Source of the DNA: JAZDCJ01 sp036311985 | Lineage (GTDB): Bacteria > Actinomycetota > Actinomycetes > Actinomycetales > Micrococcaceae | Reading direction: 5' to 3' (one strand) | Assembly: GCF_036311985.1 (NCBI RefSeq) | Contig: NZ_JAZDCJ010000089.1 | Length of the DNA stretch: 7,972 nucleotides | In this document: positions 1 to 5,929 of the stretch, piece after piece | Numbering within the stretch: position 1 is the first letter of the stretch | Layout: each line of letters begins with the position of its first letter | Translations under genes and position numbers: made by a program | The notes under the pieces: generated by a model | What the model saw: the letters and a program-made list of their open reading frames with translations, nothing else | Databases searched by the model: none | Told to the model about the DNA's origin: nothing

Positions 1-2
1 AG

Positions 3-18
3 CCTTGATCCACCGATG
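3..18 (+). repeat. left terminal inverted repeat of the IS1380 element
   Basis: CCTTGATCCACCGATG pairs with the inverted copy at 1664-1679 with two mismatches. Matching continues outward through AG at 1-2, which could be part of the repeat or coincidence with the target site. Confidence 0.8.
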
Positions 19-125
19 AGCATGCTTGGTACTGGTACGTAATTAAGAACGAAATGCCCGTCTGACCGGGAAGAATGGCACTTGTCTAAGGTTCCGTTCC
101 ACCGCGATGAGAGGGCATCTCGCAG

Positions 126-1526
126 ATGCAAGTTTCCCACACCCGTTCCGCACTGTCAGCTTCCTTCGACGAGCCGAACCTCATCGGCTCCGCCGGACTG
201 GTGCCGATGATGGAGCTGGCCGCCGAGGCCGGCCTGCACCAGCTGGCCAAGGGGCGATTGACGGTGCCGACCGACAAGGGCGCCAACGCCGGGGCCAAGA
301 TCGCGGCCCTGGTGGCCGGCATGTGCGCCGGAGCCGACTCGATCGACGACATGGCCATCCTGCGCCACGGGGCGATGAAACGACTCTTCAACGCCTGCTA
401 CGCGCCCTCGACCCTGGGTTCGTTCCTGCGTGCGTTCACCTTCGGGCACGTCCGCCAGCTCGACGCGGTCGCCTCCCGACTGTTGGCCAACCTCTCCGTC
501 AGGGCATCGGTGCTGGGAAGCCCCGGCGCCGGACAGTTCGTCTATGTGGATGTGGACGACACGATCATCGAGGTCCACGGCTATCAGAAGCAGGGCTCCG
601 GGTACGGATACTCGGGCGTGCGTGGACTCAACGCCTTGCTGGCCACGGCGAGCACCGAGACTGCGGCCCCGGTGATCTTGGGTCAGCGTCTGCGTCGCGG
701 AGCGGTGGGCTCCCCACGCGGGGCCTGCCGGTTGATCGCCGACGCGCTGGCCACGCTCAAGCGACTGCCTCCGGACTCTGGCGCCCGGATGTTGGTCCGT
801 GCCGACTCAGCTTTCTACGGGCACGCCACCGTGGCCACCGCGTTGAAAGCCGGTGCCGACGTCTCGGTCACCGTGCGGATGAATCTGGCGGTCAAGGCCG
901 CCATCGCCACCATCGCCGACGATGCCTGGACCGGCATCGAATACCCCGAGGCGATCTACGACGAGACCACCGGCACCTGGACCTCCAAAGCCGAGGTCGC
1001 CGAGGTGTCCTTCACCGCGTTCACCTCGAGGAAGAAAGCCGAACGCATCCCCGGACGCCTGGTGGTGCGCCGCATCCCAGAACTGAACCCCAGGCAGGAC
1101 GACGGGCAGCCGACGTTGTTCGACACCCACCGGTTCCACGCCTTCTTCACCACCGTGGATCCGGAAGTGTTGGACACGGTGGCCGCGGACCAGACCCACC
1201 GGCAACACGCGATCATCGAGCAAGTCAACGCGGATCTGAAGGACAGCGCCCTGGCCCACCTGCCCTCCGGCCACTTCGGGGCCAACAGCGCCTGGCTGGT
1301 CTGCGCGGTGATGGCCTACAACCTCACCCGCACCGCCGGGATCCTCGCCGCCGGCACCTTCACCAAAGCCCGCACCGGCACCATCCGGGCCAGACTCGTG
1401 AACATCCCGGCCCGCATCGCCTCCAGCGCCCGCAAAATTCGAATCAGACTGCCCGAGGCCTGGCCCTGGCAACAGGGACTCGAACGGCTCTTCACCGCCA
1501 TCCACCCGCCACCACAATCGGCATAG
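126..1526 (+). CDS. IS1380-family DDE transposase
   Basis: This 466-aa protein carries out cut-and-paste or replicative movement of the surrounding IS. The family is recognised from its N-terminal part (residues about 20-120, including the SIDDMAILRHGAM segment) and from the RNase-H-like DDE motifs. The first acidic cluster is YVDVDDT at 140-146, the second is RADSAFYG with D227, and the third is AIIEQVNADLKD with E365, followed by the family-typical LAHLPSGHFGAN. The length suits the family and no frameshift is visible. The ATG at 126 is preceded by a purine-rich GAGAGGG about 11 bases upstream. An overlapping 525-codon open frame starting at 107 has no recognisable protein character and is a GC-rich shadow. 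The gene lies between matching inverted repeats, so the element looks potentially active. The exact catalytic aspartate within the first cluster (142, 144 or 145) is not certain. Confidence 0.92.
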   Translation: MQVSHTRSALSASFDEPNLIGSAGLVPMMELAAEAGLHQLAKGRLTVPTDKGANAGAKIAALVAGMCAGADSIDDMAILRHGAMKRLFNACYAPSTLGSFLRAFTFGHVRQLDAVASRLLANLSVRASVLGSPGAGQFVYVDVDDTIIEVHGYQKQGSGYGYSGVRGLNALLATASTETAAPVILGQRLRRGAVGSPRGACRLIADALATLKRLPPDSGARMLVRADSAFYGHATVATALKAGADVSVTVRMNLAVKAAIATIADDAWTGIEYPEAIYDETTGTWTSKAEVAEVSFTAFTSRKKAERIPGRLVVRRIPELNPRQDDGQPTLFDTHRFHAFFTTVDPEVLDTVAADQTHRQHAIIEQVNADLKDSALAHLPSGHFGANSAWLVCAVMAYNLTRTAGILAAGTFTKARTGTIRARLVNIPARIASSARKIRIRLPEAWPWQQGLERLFTAIHPPPQSA

Positions 1527-1663
1527 CCAACCGACCGAACGCCGCGCCCCGGCACGACCGAAGGACCAACAGTGGAACACCACCGGCAGCGAGGCCGGTT
1601 ACTTCCTCACGCCCAAAATCGATTCACCCGGTGCTTCCGGAATCACACTCCGGCCTGAACCCG

Positions 1664-1679
1664 CGTCGGTGGATCGAGG
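1664..1679 (-). repeat. right terminal inverted repeat of the IS1380 element
   Basis: Read on the minus strand this is CCTCGATCCACCGACG, matching the left end at 3-18 in 14 of 16 positions. It ends one base before the zur stop codon region (1681-1683). Confidence 0.8.
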
Positions 1680-1680
1680 C

Positions 1681-2139
1681 TTAGGAGGAGGCGCGGCACC
1701 GGGCGCAGGTGCCGACGATCTCCAGCGTGTGGTCGATGTCGGAGAAGCCGTGCTCGACAGCGACCTGGGCGGTCCACCGTTCCACCGCCGGGGCCTCAAT
1801 CTCCACGGTGTCGCCACAGTCGCGGCAGAGCAGGTGGTGATGGTGGGCAGTGGTGGCGCAGCGTCGGTAGACGGTCTCGCCGTCGTCGGTGCGCACCGCG
1901 TCGACCTGCCCCCGGTCGACTAGGACCTGAAGGTGCCGGTAGACGGTGGCGAGGCCGACTCGGTCACCCTGGCGGTGCAGCTCAGCGTGCAGCTCCTGGG
2001 CGCTGCGGAAGGCGTCGTTGGCGCTCAAAGCGGCCAAAACCGCCTCGCCCTGTCGGGTGGTGCGCTGCCGCGTCCCCAGGCCAGGACCCGGGGCCGGCGT
2101 CGAGGTGGACGCTGGCCCCGGGTCGGTGTGCGCGCTCAG
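1681..2139 (-). CDS. zur: Zur, Fur-family zinc uptake repressor
   Basis: Zur is a dimeric DNA-binding protein that, when loaded with zinc, represses zinc-uptake genes. With the CTG start proposed here it is 152 aa. The winged-helix part includes LGTRQRTTRQ (21-30), FRSAQELHAEL (44-54) and ATVYRHLQ (64-71). Metal ligands seen by alignment in memory to M. tuberculosis FurB/Zur are: structural cysteines C105, C108, C145 and C148; and regulatory residues D80, C94, the run H99-H102, E120 and H137. The only closer alternative start, TTG at 2037, would remove the first DNA-binding helix (TRQRTTRQGEAV), so I reject it. No ATG or GTG exists upstream in frame. CTG at 2139 overlaps the TGA of the preceding gene as CTGA, matching the 4-bp coupling upstream, with a GGGACGAG purine stretch before it. 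It is the last gene of the smtB operon. The TAA stop is immediately followed by the IS1380 end, leaving the C-terminal CxxC intact. Confidence 0.9.
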   Translation of the reverse strand: MSAHTDPGPASTSTPAPGPGLGTRQRTTRQGEAVLAALSANDAFRSAQELHAELHRQGDRVGLATVYRHLQVLVDRGQVDAVRTDDGETVYRRCATTAHHHHLLCRDCGDTVEIEAPAVERWTAQVAVEHGFSDIDHTLEIVGTCARCRASS

Positions 2140-2441
2140 TGCTCGTCCCAGTGACCGGCGTGCGCGGCGTGCCTGTGTCCCTCGTGGACATAGTCCGTGT
2201 GGTCCCCGTGAGTCACCGCCTCGTGGCCGCAGCCCTCACCGTGTTCGTGCTCGTGTGCGGCGTGCTCCTCGTGCCCGGAGGTCTCGCATTCGTCGAAGTG
2301 GTCCTCGTGCGCACGGTGCAGGTGTCCGTCATGGGCGTAGTCGACGTGGTCGCGGTGCTCCACCGCGGTGTGCCCACACCCCTCGCTGTGCTCATGCTCG
2401 GCCGCGGTGTGGTGTATCGGATCGGCGGAAGTGGTGTTCAT
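2136..2441 (-). CDS. histidine-rich metal-binding protein with two tandem repeats
   Basis: This 101-aa protein has 26 histidines, many Asp/Glu and three cysteines, and no signal peptide or membrane segment, so it is probably cytosolic. It consists of two copies of a 37-residue unit at 15-51 and 64-100, offset by 49 residues. Each follows EHEH-x-EGCGH-x-AV-x-H-x-DH-x-DY-x-H-x-GH-x-H-x2-AH-x2-H-x-DE. Single-unit relatives of the GCGH...DY.HDGH...DEH type occur in many bacteria, often labelled hypothetical or misnamed zinc transporter permease. Its placement between smtB and zur, with ATGA and CTGA overlaps, argues that it is made under the same zinc control. A role as a zinc buffer, chaperone or store is an inference from composition and context. 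The start is ATG at 2441, overlapping the smtB stop. I know of no experimentally assigned function for this family. Confidence 0.88.
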   Translation of the reverse strand: MNTTSADPIHHTAAEHEHSEGCGHTAVEHRDHVDYAHDGHLHRAHEDHFDECETSGHEEHAAHEHEHGEGCGHEAVTHGDHTDYVHEGHRHAAHAGHWDEH

Positions 2442-2755
2442 GGTCTTTCCTCCTCAACATGGCGGATGGCGTCACGCACGATGTGCGCGACGTGGTCGTC
2501 GGTCAGTTGGTAGGCCACCTCACGGCCGCGCCGACTTGGAGTCACCAGACCGGCCCCGCGCAGCACCCGCAAGTGCTGGGAGACCAGCGATTGACTCACC
2601 CCGACGGCTTCCACCAGTTCGTGCACGCAGCGTGCCCCGGCCTCCAACTCAACGATGAGCGCCAGGCGCACCGGCGCGGTCAACGCGCGCAGCAGCTCAC
2701 TCGCATTTTGGAGGGCATTGGCCCGGCCATCGGCCTCTACCTCGATCTCGACCAC
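2438..2755 (-). CDS. smtB: SmtB/ArsR-family zinc-sensing repressor
   Basis: This is a 105-aa winged-helix dimeric repressor that releases DNA on metal binding. The helix-turn-helix is at about 44-70 (VHELVEAVGVSQ, then SLVSQHLRVLRGAGLV), with the wing at 72-84. The last helix carries the complete alpha-5 zinc signature D-x-H-x10-H-x2-E as D86, H88, H99 and E102, as in SmtB and CzrA. The alpha-3 cysteine-rich ELCVCD box used by cadmium/lead sensors is absent; only C43 lies near that position. This predicts a zinc (possibly cobalt) sensor. The start is GTG at 2755, since an in-frame stop lies a few codons upstream. There is no clear ribosome-binding site, and a -10 element lies just ahead, so the message may be leaderless. 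It is the first gene of smtB, the His-rich gene and zur; in M. tuberculosis the equivalent SmtB represses smtB-zur when zinc is low. Confidence 0.92.
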   Translation of the reverse strand: MVEIEVEADGRANALQNASELLRALTAPVRLALIVELEAGARCVHELVEAVGVSQSLVSQHLRVLRGAGLVTPSRRGREVAYQLTDDHVAHIVRDAIRHVEEERP

Positions 2756-2761
2756 ATCAAT

Positions 2762-2790
2762 ACATTAGCAACCGTTCATGGGTTTGGCTA
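2762..2790 (-). promoter_or_regulatory. predicted promoter of the smtB-zur operon
   Basis: On the minus strand a -35-like TAGCCA (2790-2785, 4 of 6 consensus) is followed after 17 bp by TAATGT (2767-2762). A TGC directly before the -10 fits an extended -10 element. Six bases separate the -10 from the GTG at 2755, so transcription would begin at or next to the start codon and give a leaderless mRNA. The -35 overlaps the TAG stop codon of the upstream Fur gene. I found no convincing 12-2-12 SmtB operator here. Confidence 0.5.
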
Positions 2791-3249
2791 TGCCTGACGA
2801 CCTCCGCACGAGGCGCAGACGCCGTAGACGTCCGCGCGCCGGCTCCGAACCGTAAAGCCCGCCATCTCCGCAGGGGAGCTATCGGAGAGCAGCGGCCCTG
2901 CCGGCGTCACGTCATCGATGCGACCGCATCTGAGGCAGATGAGGTGTTCGTGGGGACCGTCAGCACACCGGCGGAAGGCGACCTCGTCCAGCCGGGCAAA
3001 GGTATGCAGGGCGCCCGCGTCGGCCAGCGCCCAGAGGGTGCGGTAGATAGTGCTTAGGCCTACAGGGCGACCGTGGCCACGCAACTGCGCGTACAGCTCC
3101 TGCGCAGTCCGGGCGCTCGAACAGTGGAGGAAGTTGGCAAGGATGATGCGTCGCTGCACGGTCGGGCGCAGCCCAGCCTGGCGCAGCACGCGATCCACCT
3201 CACCAGTGCACACATCCACGGGCAAACCGTAATTGACACTCGTTCTCAT
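2788..3249 (-). CDS. second Fur-family regulator (Zur-like), divergent from znuA
   Basis: This is a 153-aa Fur-family repressor. The DNA-binding part spans about 17-85 (LRQAGLRPTVQRR, TAQELYAQLRGHG, STIYRTLWALADAG). The dimer/metal part has FRRCADGPHEHLICLRCG with C95, H100, H102, C105 and C108, plus the C-terminal CASC (C145, C148), so the structural zinc site is complete. Where Zur proteins have His in the S-H-x-x-E-x-x-G stretch before the last CxxC, this protein has R137, so one regulatory metal site looks lost. The frame stays open upstream to 3600, but that extension would run through the znuA promoter and coding region. I choose ATG 3249, with ATG 3252 directly before it as an alternative. 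It lies back-to-back with znuA and upstream of smtB. It probably regulates znuABC and itself, but the metal it senses is not settled. Confidence 0.85.
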   Translation of the reverse strand: MRTSVNYGLPVDVCTGEVDRVLRQAGLRPTVQRRIILANFLHCSSARTAQELYAQLRGHGRPVGLSTIYRTLWALADAGALHTFARLDEVAFRRCADGPHEHLICLRCGRIDDVTPAGPLLSDSSPAEMAGFTVRSRRADVYGVCASCGGRQA

Positions 3250-3261
3250 CATCAATAGTCT
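3233..3261 (+). promoter_or_regulatory. predicted promoter of znuACB
   Basis: A perfect -35 TTGACA (3233-3238) is followed after exactly 17 bp by TAGTCT (3256-3261), which keeps the key T, A and final T of the -10. Transcription would start near 3268, giving an untranslated leader of about 35 bases with a GGAG ribosome-binding site at 3293-3296, seven bases before the znuA ATG. Confidence 0.68.
3234..3248. promoter_or_regulatory. candidate Zur box between znuA and the second Fur gene
   Basis: TGACACTCGTTCTCA matches 11 of 15 positions of the actinobacterial Zur consensus as I recall it (TGAAAATCATTTTCA), including both TGA/TCA ends. It covers all but the first base of the znuA -35 and runs into the znuA spacer. 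It also lies at the start of transcription and translation of the divergent Fur gene. Occupancy would be expected to block both promoters. This is inferred from position and consensus only. Confidence 0.5.
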
Positions 3262-3285
3262 AGAAGCGATTCTGCACGCCGTCAT
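3257..3285 (-). promoter_or_regulatory. predicted promoter of the second Fur gene
   Basis: Minus-strand ATGACG (3285-3280, 4 of 6 to TTGACA), a 17-bp spacer, and TAGACT (3262-3257). Seven bases separate the -10 from ATG 3249, so the transcript could be leaderless. The -10 overlaps the znuA -10 on the other strand. Confidence 0.45.
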
Positions 3286-3303
3286 CCCGTCTGGAGACTC
3301 CCT

Positions 3304-4314
3304 ATGCGCCGTTGGCTGCCCCCCGTTGCCGTGCTGTCCCTCCTTCTCGTTGGGTGTAGCGCTGACCCTGCCCCCGACTCCGGTGTCACGGGCGGCGAAA
3401 CTGACGAGAGTGCGACGGTGCATGCGGTGGCTGCGGTGTATCCGCTGGCCTGGATGGCCGAACAGGTCGCCCCCGAGGCTGAGGTGGAGCTGCTCAACCA
3501 AGGCAGTCAAGAAGCCCATGACATCCAGATCACCCCGCAGCAACGATCCGCGATCGAGACGGCCGACGTCGTGCTCTACCTGGGGGAGATCGACTACCAA
3601 CCCCAGGTCGAGGACGCCGTGGCGGCCGCCGGAGGCGAGGTGGTCAGCGCCGCCGAGGCCGCCGGCGAGGAAGCACTGCTACCGGCATCGGCCGACCCGC
3701 ACGCCCACGAGGAAGAGGCAGGCACGGAGGACGAACACGGCCACGAAGAGGAATCGGCCACCGAGGACGAGCAGGGCGGTGGTGAGGCGGGTGTTGATCC
3801 GCACATGTGGTTCGACCCGGCGATCATGGCCGACGTCGCCGACGAGGTCGCCGAGGCCTTTGCAGCGGCCGACCCAGACAGCGCCGAGACTTACCGCGAC
3901 AACGCCGCTCAGGTGCGCGAGGACCTCACCACACTGGACGAAGACCTAGAAGCAACCCTGGGCGGGCAGTGCCGCCTGGACGAGGCGATTGTCTCCCACG
4001 CCGCCTACGGGTACCTGCTCCAACCCCACGGTAAGAGCCAGCACGCGCTGACCAACGTTGGCGCCGAAGGTGACGCCTCCGCCGCCGAACTCGGCGAGAT
4101 CGTAGGCGAGATCCGCGCGGAGGGGATCACACACGTCTTGGCCGAGCCGGTGGAGGGTCGGGATGCGGCCGAGACGGTGGCCCGGGAGGCCGGCGTCGAA
4201 CTGCTCGAAATCGTCCCGCTGGACGCAGTCACCGACGAGCAGGCGGCCACCGGACTGCCTGATCTCGTGCGTGAGCAGGCCGACGCCTTCGCCACCGCCC
4301 TGGATTGTGCATGA
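3304..4314 (+). CDS. znuA: zinc ABC transporter substrate-binding lipoprotein
   Basis: This 336-aa cluster A-I (ZnuA/TroA-type) binding protein captures zinc outside the membrane and delivers it to the permease. It has a lipoprotein signal: RR at 2-3, a hydrophobic stretch at 5-16, and lipobox LVGC with C18 as the lipid-bearing cysteine. Likely zinc ligands are H72 (EAHDIQITP), H167 (DPHMWFDP) and H232 (SHAAYGYL), with D307 (VPLDAVT) or E281 as a possible fourth. The three-His set favours zinc over manganese. A mobile acidic/histidine loop at about 131-164 precedes the second ligand; it has four His and a 12-residue tandem repeat (136-147 and 148-159). The ATG has a GGAG ribosome-binding site. 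The TGA overlaps the start of znuC as ATGA. Expression is probably repressed by Zur at the promoter upstream. Confidence 0.93.
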   Translation: MRRWLPPVAVLSLLLVGCSADPAPDSGVTGGETDESATVHAVAAVYPLAWMAEQVAPEAEVELLNQGSQEAHDIQITPQQRSAIETADVVLYLGEIDYQPQVEDAVAAAGGEVVSAAEAAGEEALLPASADPHAHEEEAGTEDEHGHEEESATEDEQGGGEAGVDPHMWFDPAIMADVADEVAEAFAAADPDSAETYRDNAAQVREDLTTLDEDLEATLGGQCRLDEAIVSHAAYGYLLQPHGKSQHALTNVGAEGDASAAELGEIVGEIRAEGITHVLAEPVEGRDAAETVAREAGVELLEIVPLDAVTDEQAATGLPDLVREQADAFATALDCA

Positions 4315-5033
4315 GCCCATCCCCTGCCACGGCGGATTCTGTGGTCCCTCTCGAATTCGATCACGTGAGTTTCGGCTACAACGGCCAGATAGTGATCCGT
4401 GACGTCTCTTTGCAGGTTCGGCAGGGCACTTTCGTGGCGATGGTTGGCGCCAACGGCTCGGGGAAGTCAACCTTGGTGCGCCTGGCGCTCGGTCTGCTCC
4501 GTCCGAGCCAGGGCCGTGTGCGCCTTTTCGACACCGACACGGCCGCGTTCCGCCAGTGGTGGCGGGTGGGCTATGTGCCGCAGCGTGCGGCCGCGGACAG
4601 TACGCTGCCGATCAGCGTGGATGAGGTGGTCCGCACCGGCCTGGCCGGCCAGTTGCATCCCGGGCGCCGCGCCACCCGCCACCACCGGCAGCGCATCGAG
4701 CACGTGCTGGAGGTGATGGGTTTGACGGGGCTGCGTCGTCGTCGCATCGACGAACTGTCCGGTGGCCAGCAGCAACGTGCCCTGATCGCTCGTGCCCTGG
4801 TCACCGAACCCTCCCTGCTGATCCTGGATGAGCCCACCACCGGTGTTGACGCCGATGCCCGGGCGGTGCTGCGGGACAGCCTCGAACATCTGGTGGCAGT
4901 GGAGAACGTCGCCGTGGTGTACGTCAGTCATGACCCCCAGACCTTCGCCGGTCTAGCGACCTGCGTTGTCGAACTGCGCGCCGGAACGCTGCACATCCTG
5001 GGCCCGCCCGCGCACGTCGCCGGGAGCGCATGA
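4311..5033 (+). CDS. znuC: zinc ABC transporter ATP-binding protein
   Basis: This 240-aa ATPase powers the ZnuABC importer from the cytoplasmic face. All nucleotide-binding elements are present: Walker A GANGSGKST (46-54), Q-loop Q91 in YVPQR, signature LSGGQQQ (149-155), Walker B LLILDEP with catalytic E174, the D-loop region TTGVDADAR, and switch H207 in YVSHD. A TTG two codons upstream is a possible earlier start, but ATG 4311 is preferred because it forms a 4-bp ATGA overlap with the znuA stop, the same coupling used at the next junction. Length is normal for the family. It belongs to the metal group (ZnuC/MntB-like) by context with its neighbours. Specificity for zinc comes from the binding protein and regulators, not from this sequence. 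Confidence 0.94.
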   Translation: MSPSPATADSVVPLEFDHVSFGYNGQIVIRDVSLQVRQGTFVAMVGANGSGKSTLVRLALGLLRPSQGRVRLFDTDTAAFRQWWRVGYVPQRAAADSTLPISVDEVVRTGLAGQLHPGRRATRHHRQRIEHVLEVMGLTGLRRRRIDELSGGQQQRALIARALVTEPSLLILDEPTTGVDADARAVLRDSLEHLVAVENVAVVYVSHDPQTFAGLATCVVELRAGTLHILGPPAHVAGSA

Positions 5034-5890
5034 TGGAGGCGCTGGAGTTCGGCTTCATGCAACGAGCACTGCTCGCCTCGACGATCATTGCCGCCGTCGC
5101 GCCGCTAGTCGGGTCCTTCATCGTCCAGCGCCGTCAAGCCCTCATCGGTGAGGGGATGGGACATGTCGCCTTTGCCGGCGTGGGGCTTGCCTTCCTCACC
5201 GGACTCGACCCGCTGCTCGGGGCACTCGCGCTCACGCTCCTGGCGGCCGTTGCCTTGGTCCGTCTTTCCCGAGGCTCGGCTGGCGGTGACGTCTCTCTGG
5301 CGCTGGTGTTCTACGGTGGCCTGGCGGCCGGCTACCTCTTCTCCGCCCGCGGCGGCGGCGGGCAGAACCAGATCCTCAGCCTGCTCTTCGGCAGCCCGCT
5401 CAACCTGACCTGGGGCCAGGTCGCTACCGTTGCGGCCCTGGCCACCGCGGTCGCGTTGGCCCTGGCCTTTCTCTACCGCCAACTCGTCGCCCTCGCCTTC
5501 GACGAAGCCGCCGCCCGTGCCTCCGGCGTACCCACCACCGGCCTGGTGATGGCGCTGACCGTACTCGTGGCTCTCGTGGTCGTCGCGGGCATGTCGACCA
5601 TCGGCCTGCTGCTCATCTCCGCCATGATGGTCATCCCCGTCGCCACCGCAGCCCACATCGCCACCTCCTACCGGGCCACACTCTGGCTCTCCTCAGCCAT
5701 CGGCGCGGTCAGCGCCGCTGCTGGCACCCTGGTCTCCTACCACGCCAATGTCCCCACCGGCTCCGCCATCGTCCTGACCGCGCTCGCGCTCTACATAGGC
5801 GCCGCCGTGACACATGCTGCCGCTCGCTATCTTGCCCGGCGCCGTCATGTCCGACCGGGCCGACCTGTCGACCTTGTACCGGATGACTGA
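5030..5890 (+). CDS. znuB: zinc ABC transporter permease
   Basis: This 286-aa protein is an ABC-3 family integral membrane permease that forms the zinc channel as a homodimer. Hydrophobic segments lie at about 13-31, 45-58, 62-78, 88-104, 127-148, 171-188, 189-209, 218-236 and 246-263. The cytoplasmic coupling loop is the segment around AFDEAAARASG (156-166) with the EAA-like residues 159-161, which docks on ZnuC. The C-terminus is basic (RRRHVRPGR), placing it in the cytoplasm. The start ATG 5030 overlaps the znuC TGA as ATGA; ATG 5033 follows directly and is better spaced from the upstream GGGAG, so either may be used. It is the last gene of the znuACB operon, and a pair of short hairpins lies 40-80 bases beyond its stop. 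Confidence 0.93.
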   Translation: MMEALEFGFMQRALLASTIIAAVAPLVGSFIVQRRQALIGEGMGHVAFAGVGLAFLTGLDPLLGALALTLLAAVALVRLSRGSAGGDVSLALVFYGGLAAGYLFSARGGGGQNQILSLLFGSPLNLTWGQVATVAALATAVALALAFLYRQLVALAFDEAAARASGVPTTGLVMALTVLVALVVVAGMSTIGLLLISAMMVIPVATAAHIATSYRATLWLSSAIGAVSAAAGTLVSYHANVPTGSAIVLTALALYIGAAVTHAAARYLARRRHVRPGRPVDLVPDD

Positions 5891-5929
5891 AGGGCTGACG
5901 TCATTGCACTTCGCCGACGTACCCAGCGC

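Larger units (their letters stand above)
3..1679 (+). mobile_element. IS1380-family insertion sequence, complete
   Basis: The element holds one DDE transposase gene between two imperfect terminal inverted repeats. The left end reads CCTTGATCCACCGATG and the reverse complement of the right end reads CCTCGATCCACCGACG, 14 of 16 identical. Length is about 1.68 kb, normal for IS1380 relatives. About 120 bp precede the transposase and about 150 bp follow it; I see no second gene in either. The base after the right end begins CTTAG, and the two bases before the left end are AG, as expected if a 5-bp CTTAG target duplication lies there. Only those two bases of the left flank are in the window, so the duplication is inferred. 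The exact outer base of each repeat is uncertain by 1-2 bp. Confidence 0.85.

Noticed and set aside
107..1684. 525-codon open frame overlapping the transposase in another frame
   Set aside because: Its translation is Arg/His/Pro-rich without any recognisable domain, while the frame starting at 126 has all IS1380 transposase motifs. It is an artefact of GC-rich coding DNA.
1681..2037. TTG start at 2037 for zur (118 aa)
   Set aside because: It removes conserved DNA-binding residues that are present in frame upstream.
2756..2787. SmtB 12-2-12 operator upstream of smtB
   Set aside because: I looked for a TGAA...TTCA-type inverted repeat and found only a weak, unequal-arm match (CAATACAT with CAAACCCAT). 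It is not strong enough to annotate.
3250..3600. N-terminal extension of the second Fur protein to 270 aa
   Set aside because: It would cross the znuA promoter and the znuA signal-peptide region on the opposite strand and has no family similarity. Fur proteins are about 130-155 aa, matching a start at 3249.
5896..5903. TGACGTCA palindrome just after znuB
   Set aside because: An 8-bp palindrome is expected by chance at this frequency, and nothing around it suggests a regulator site.
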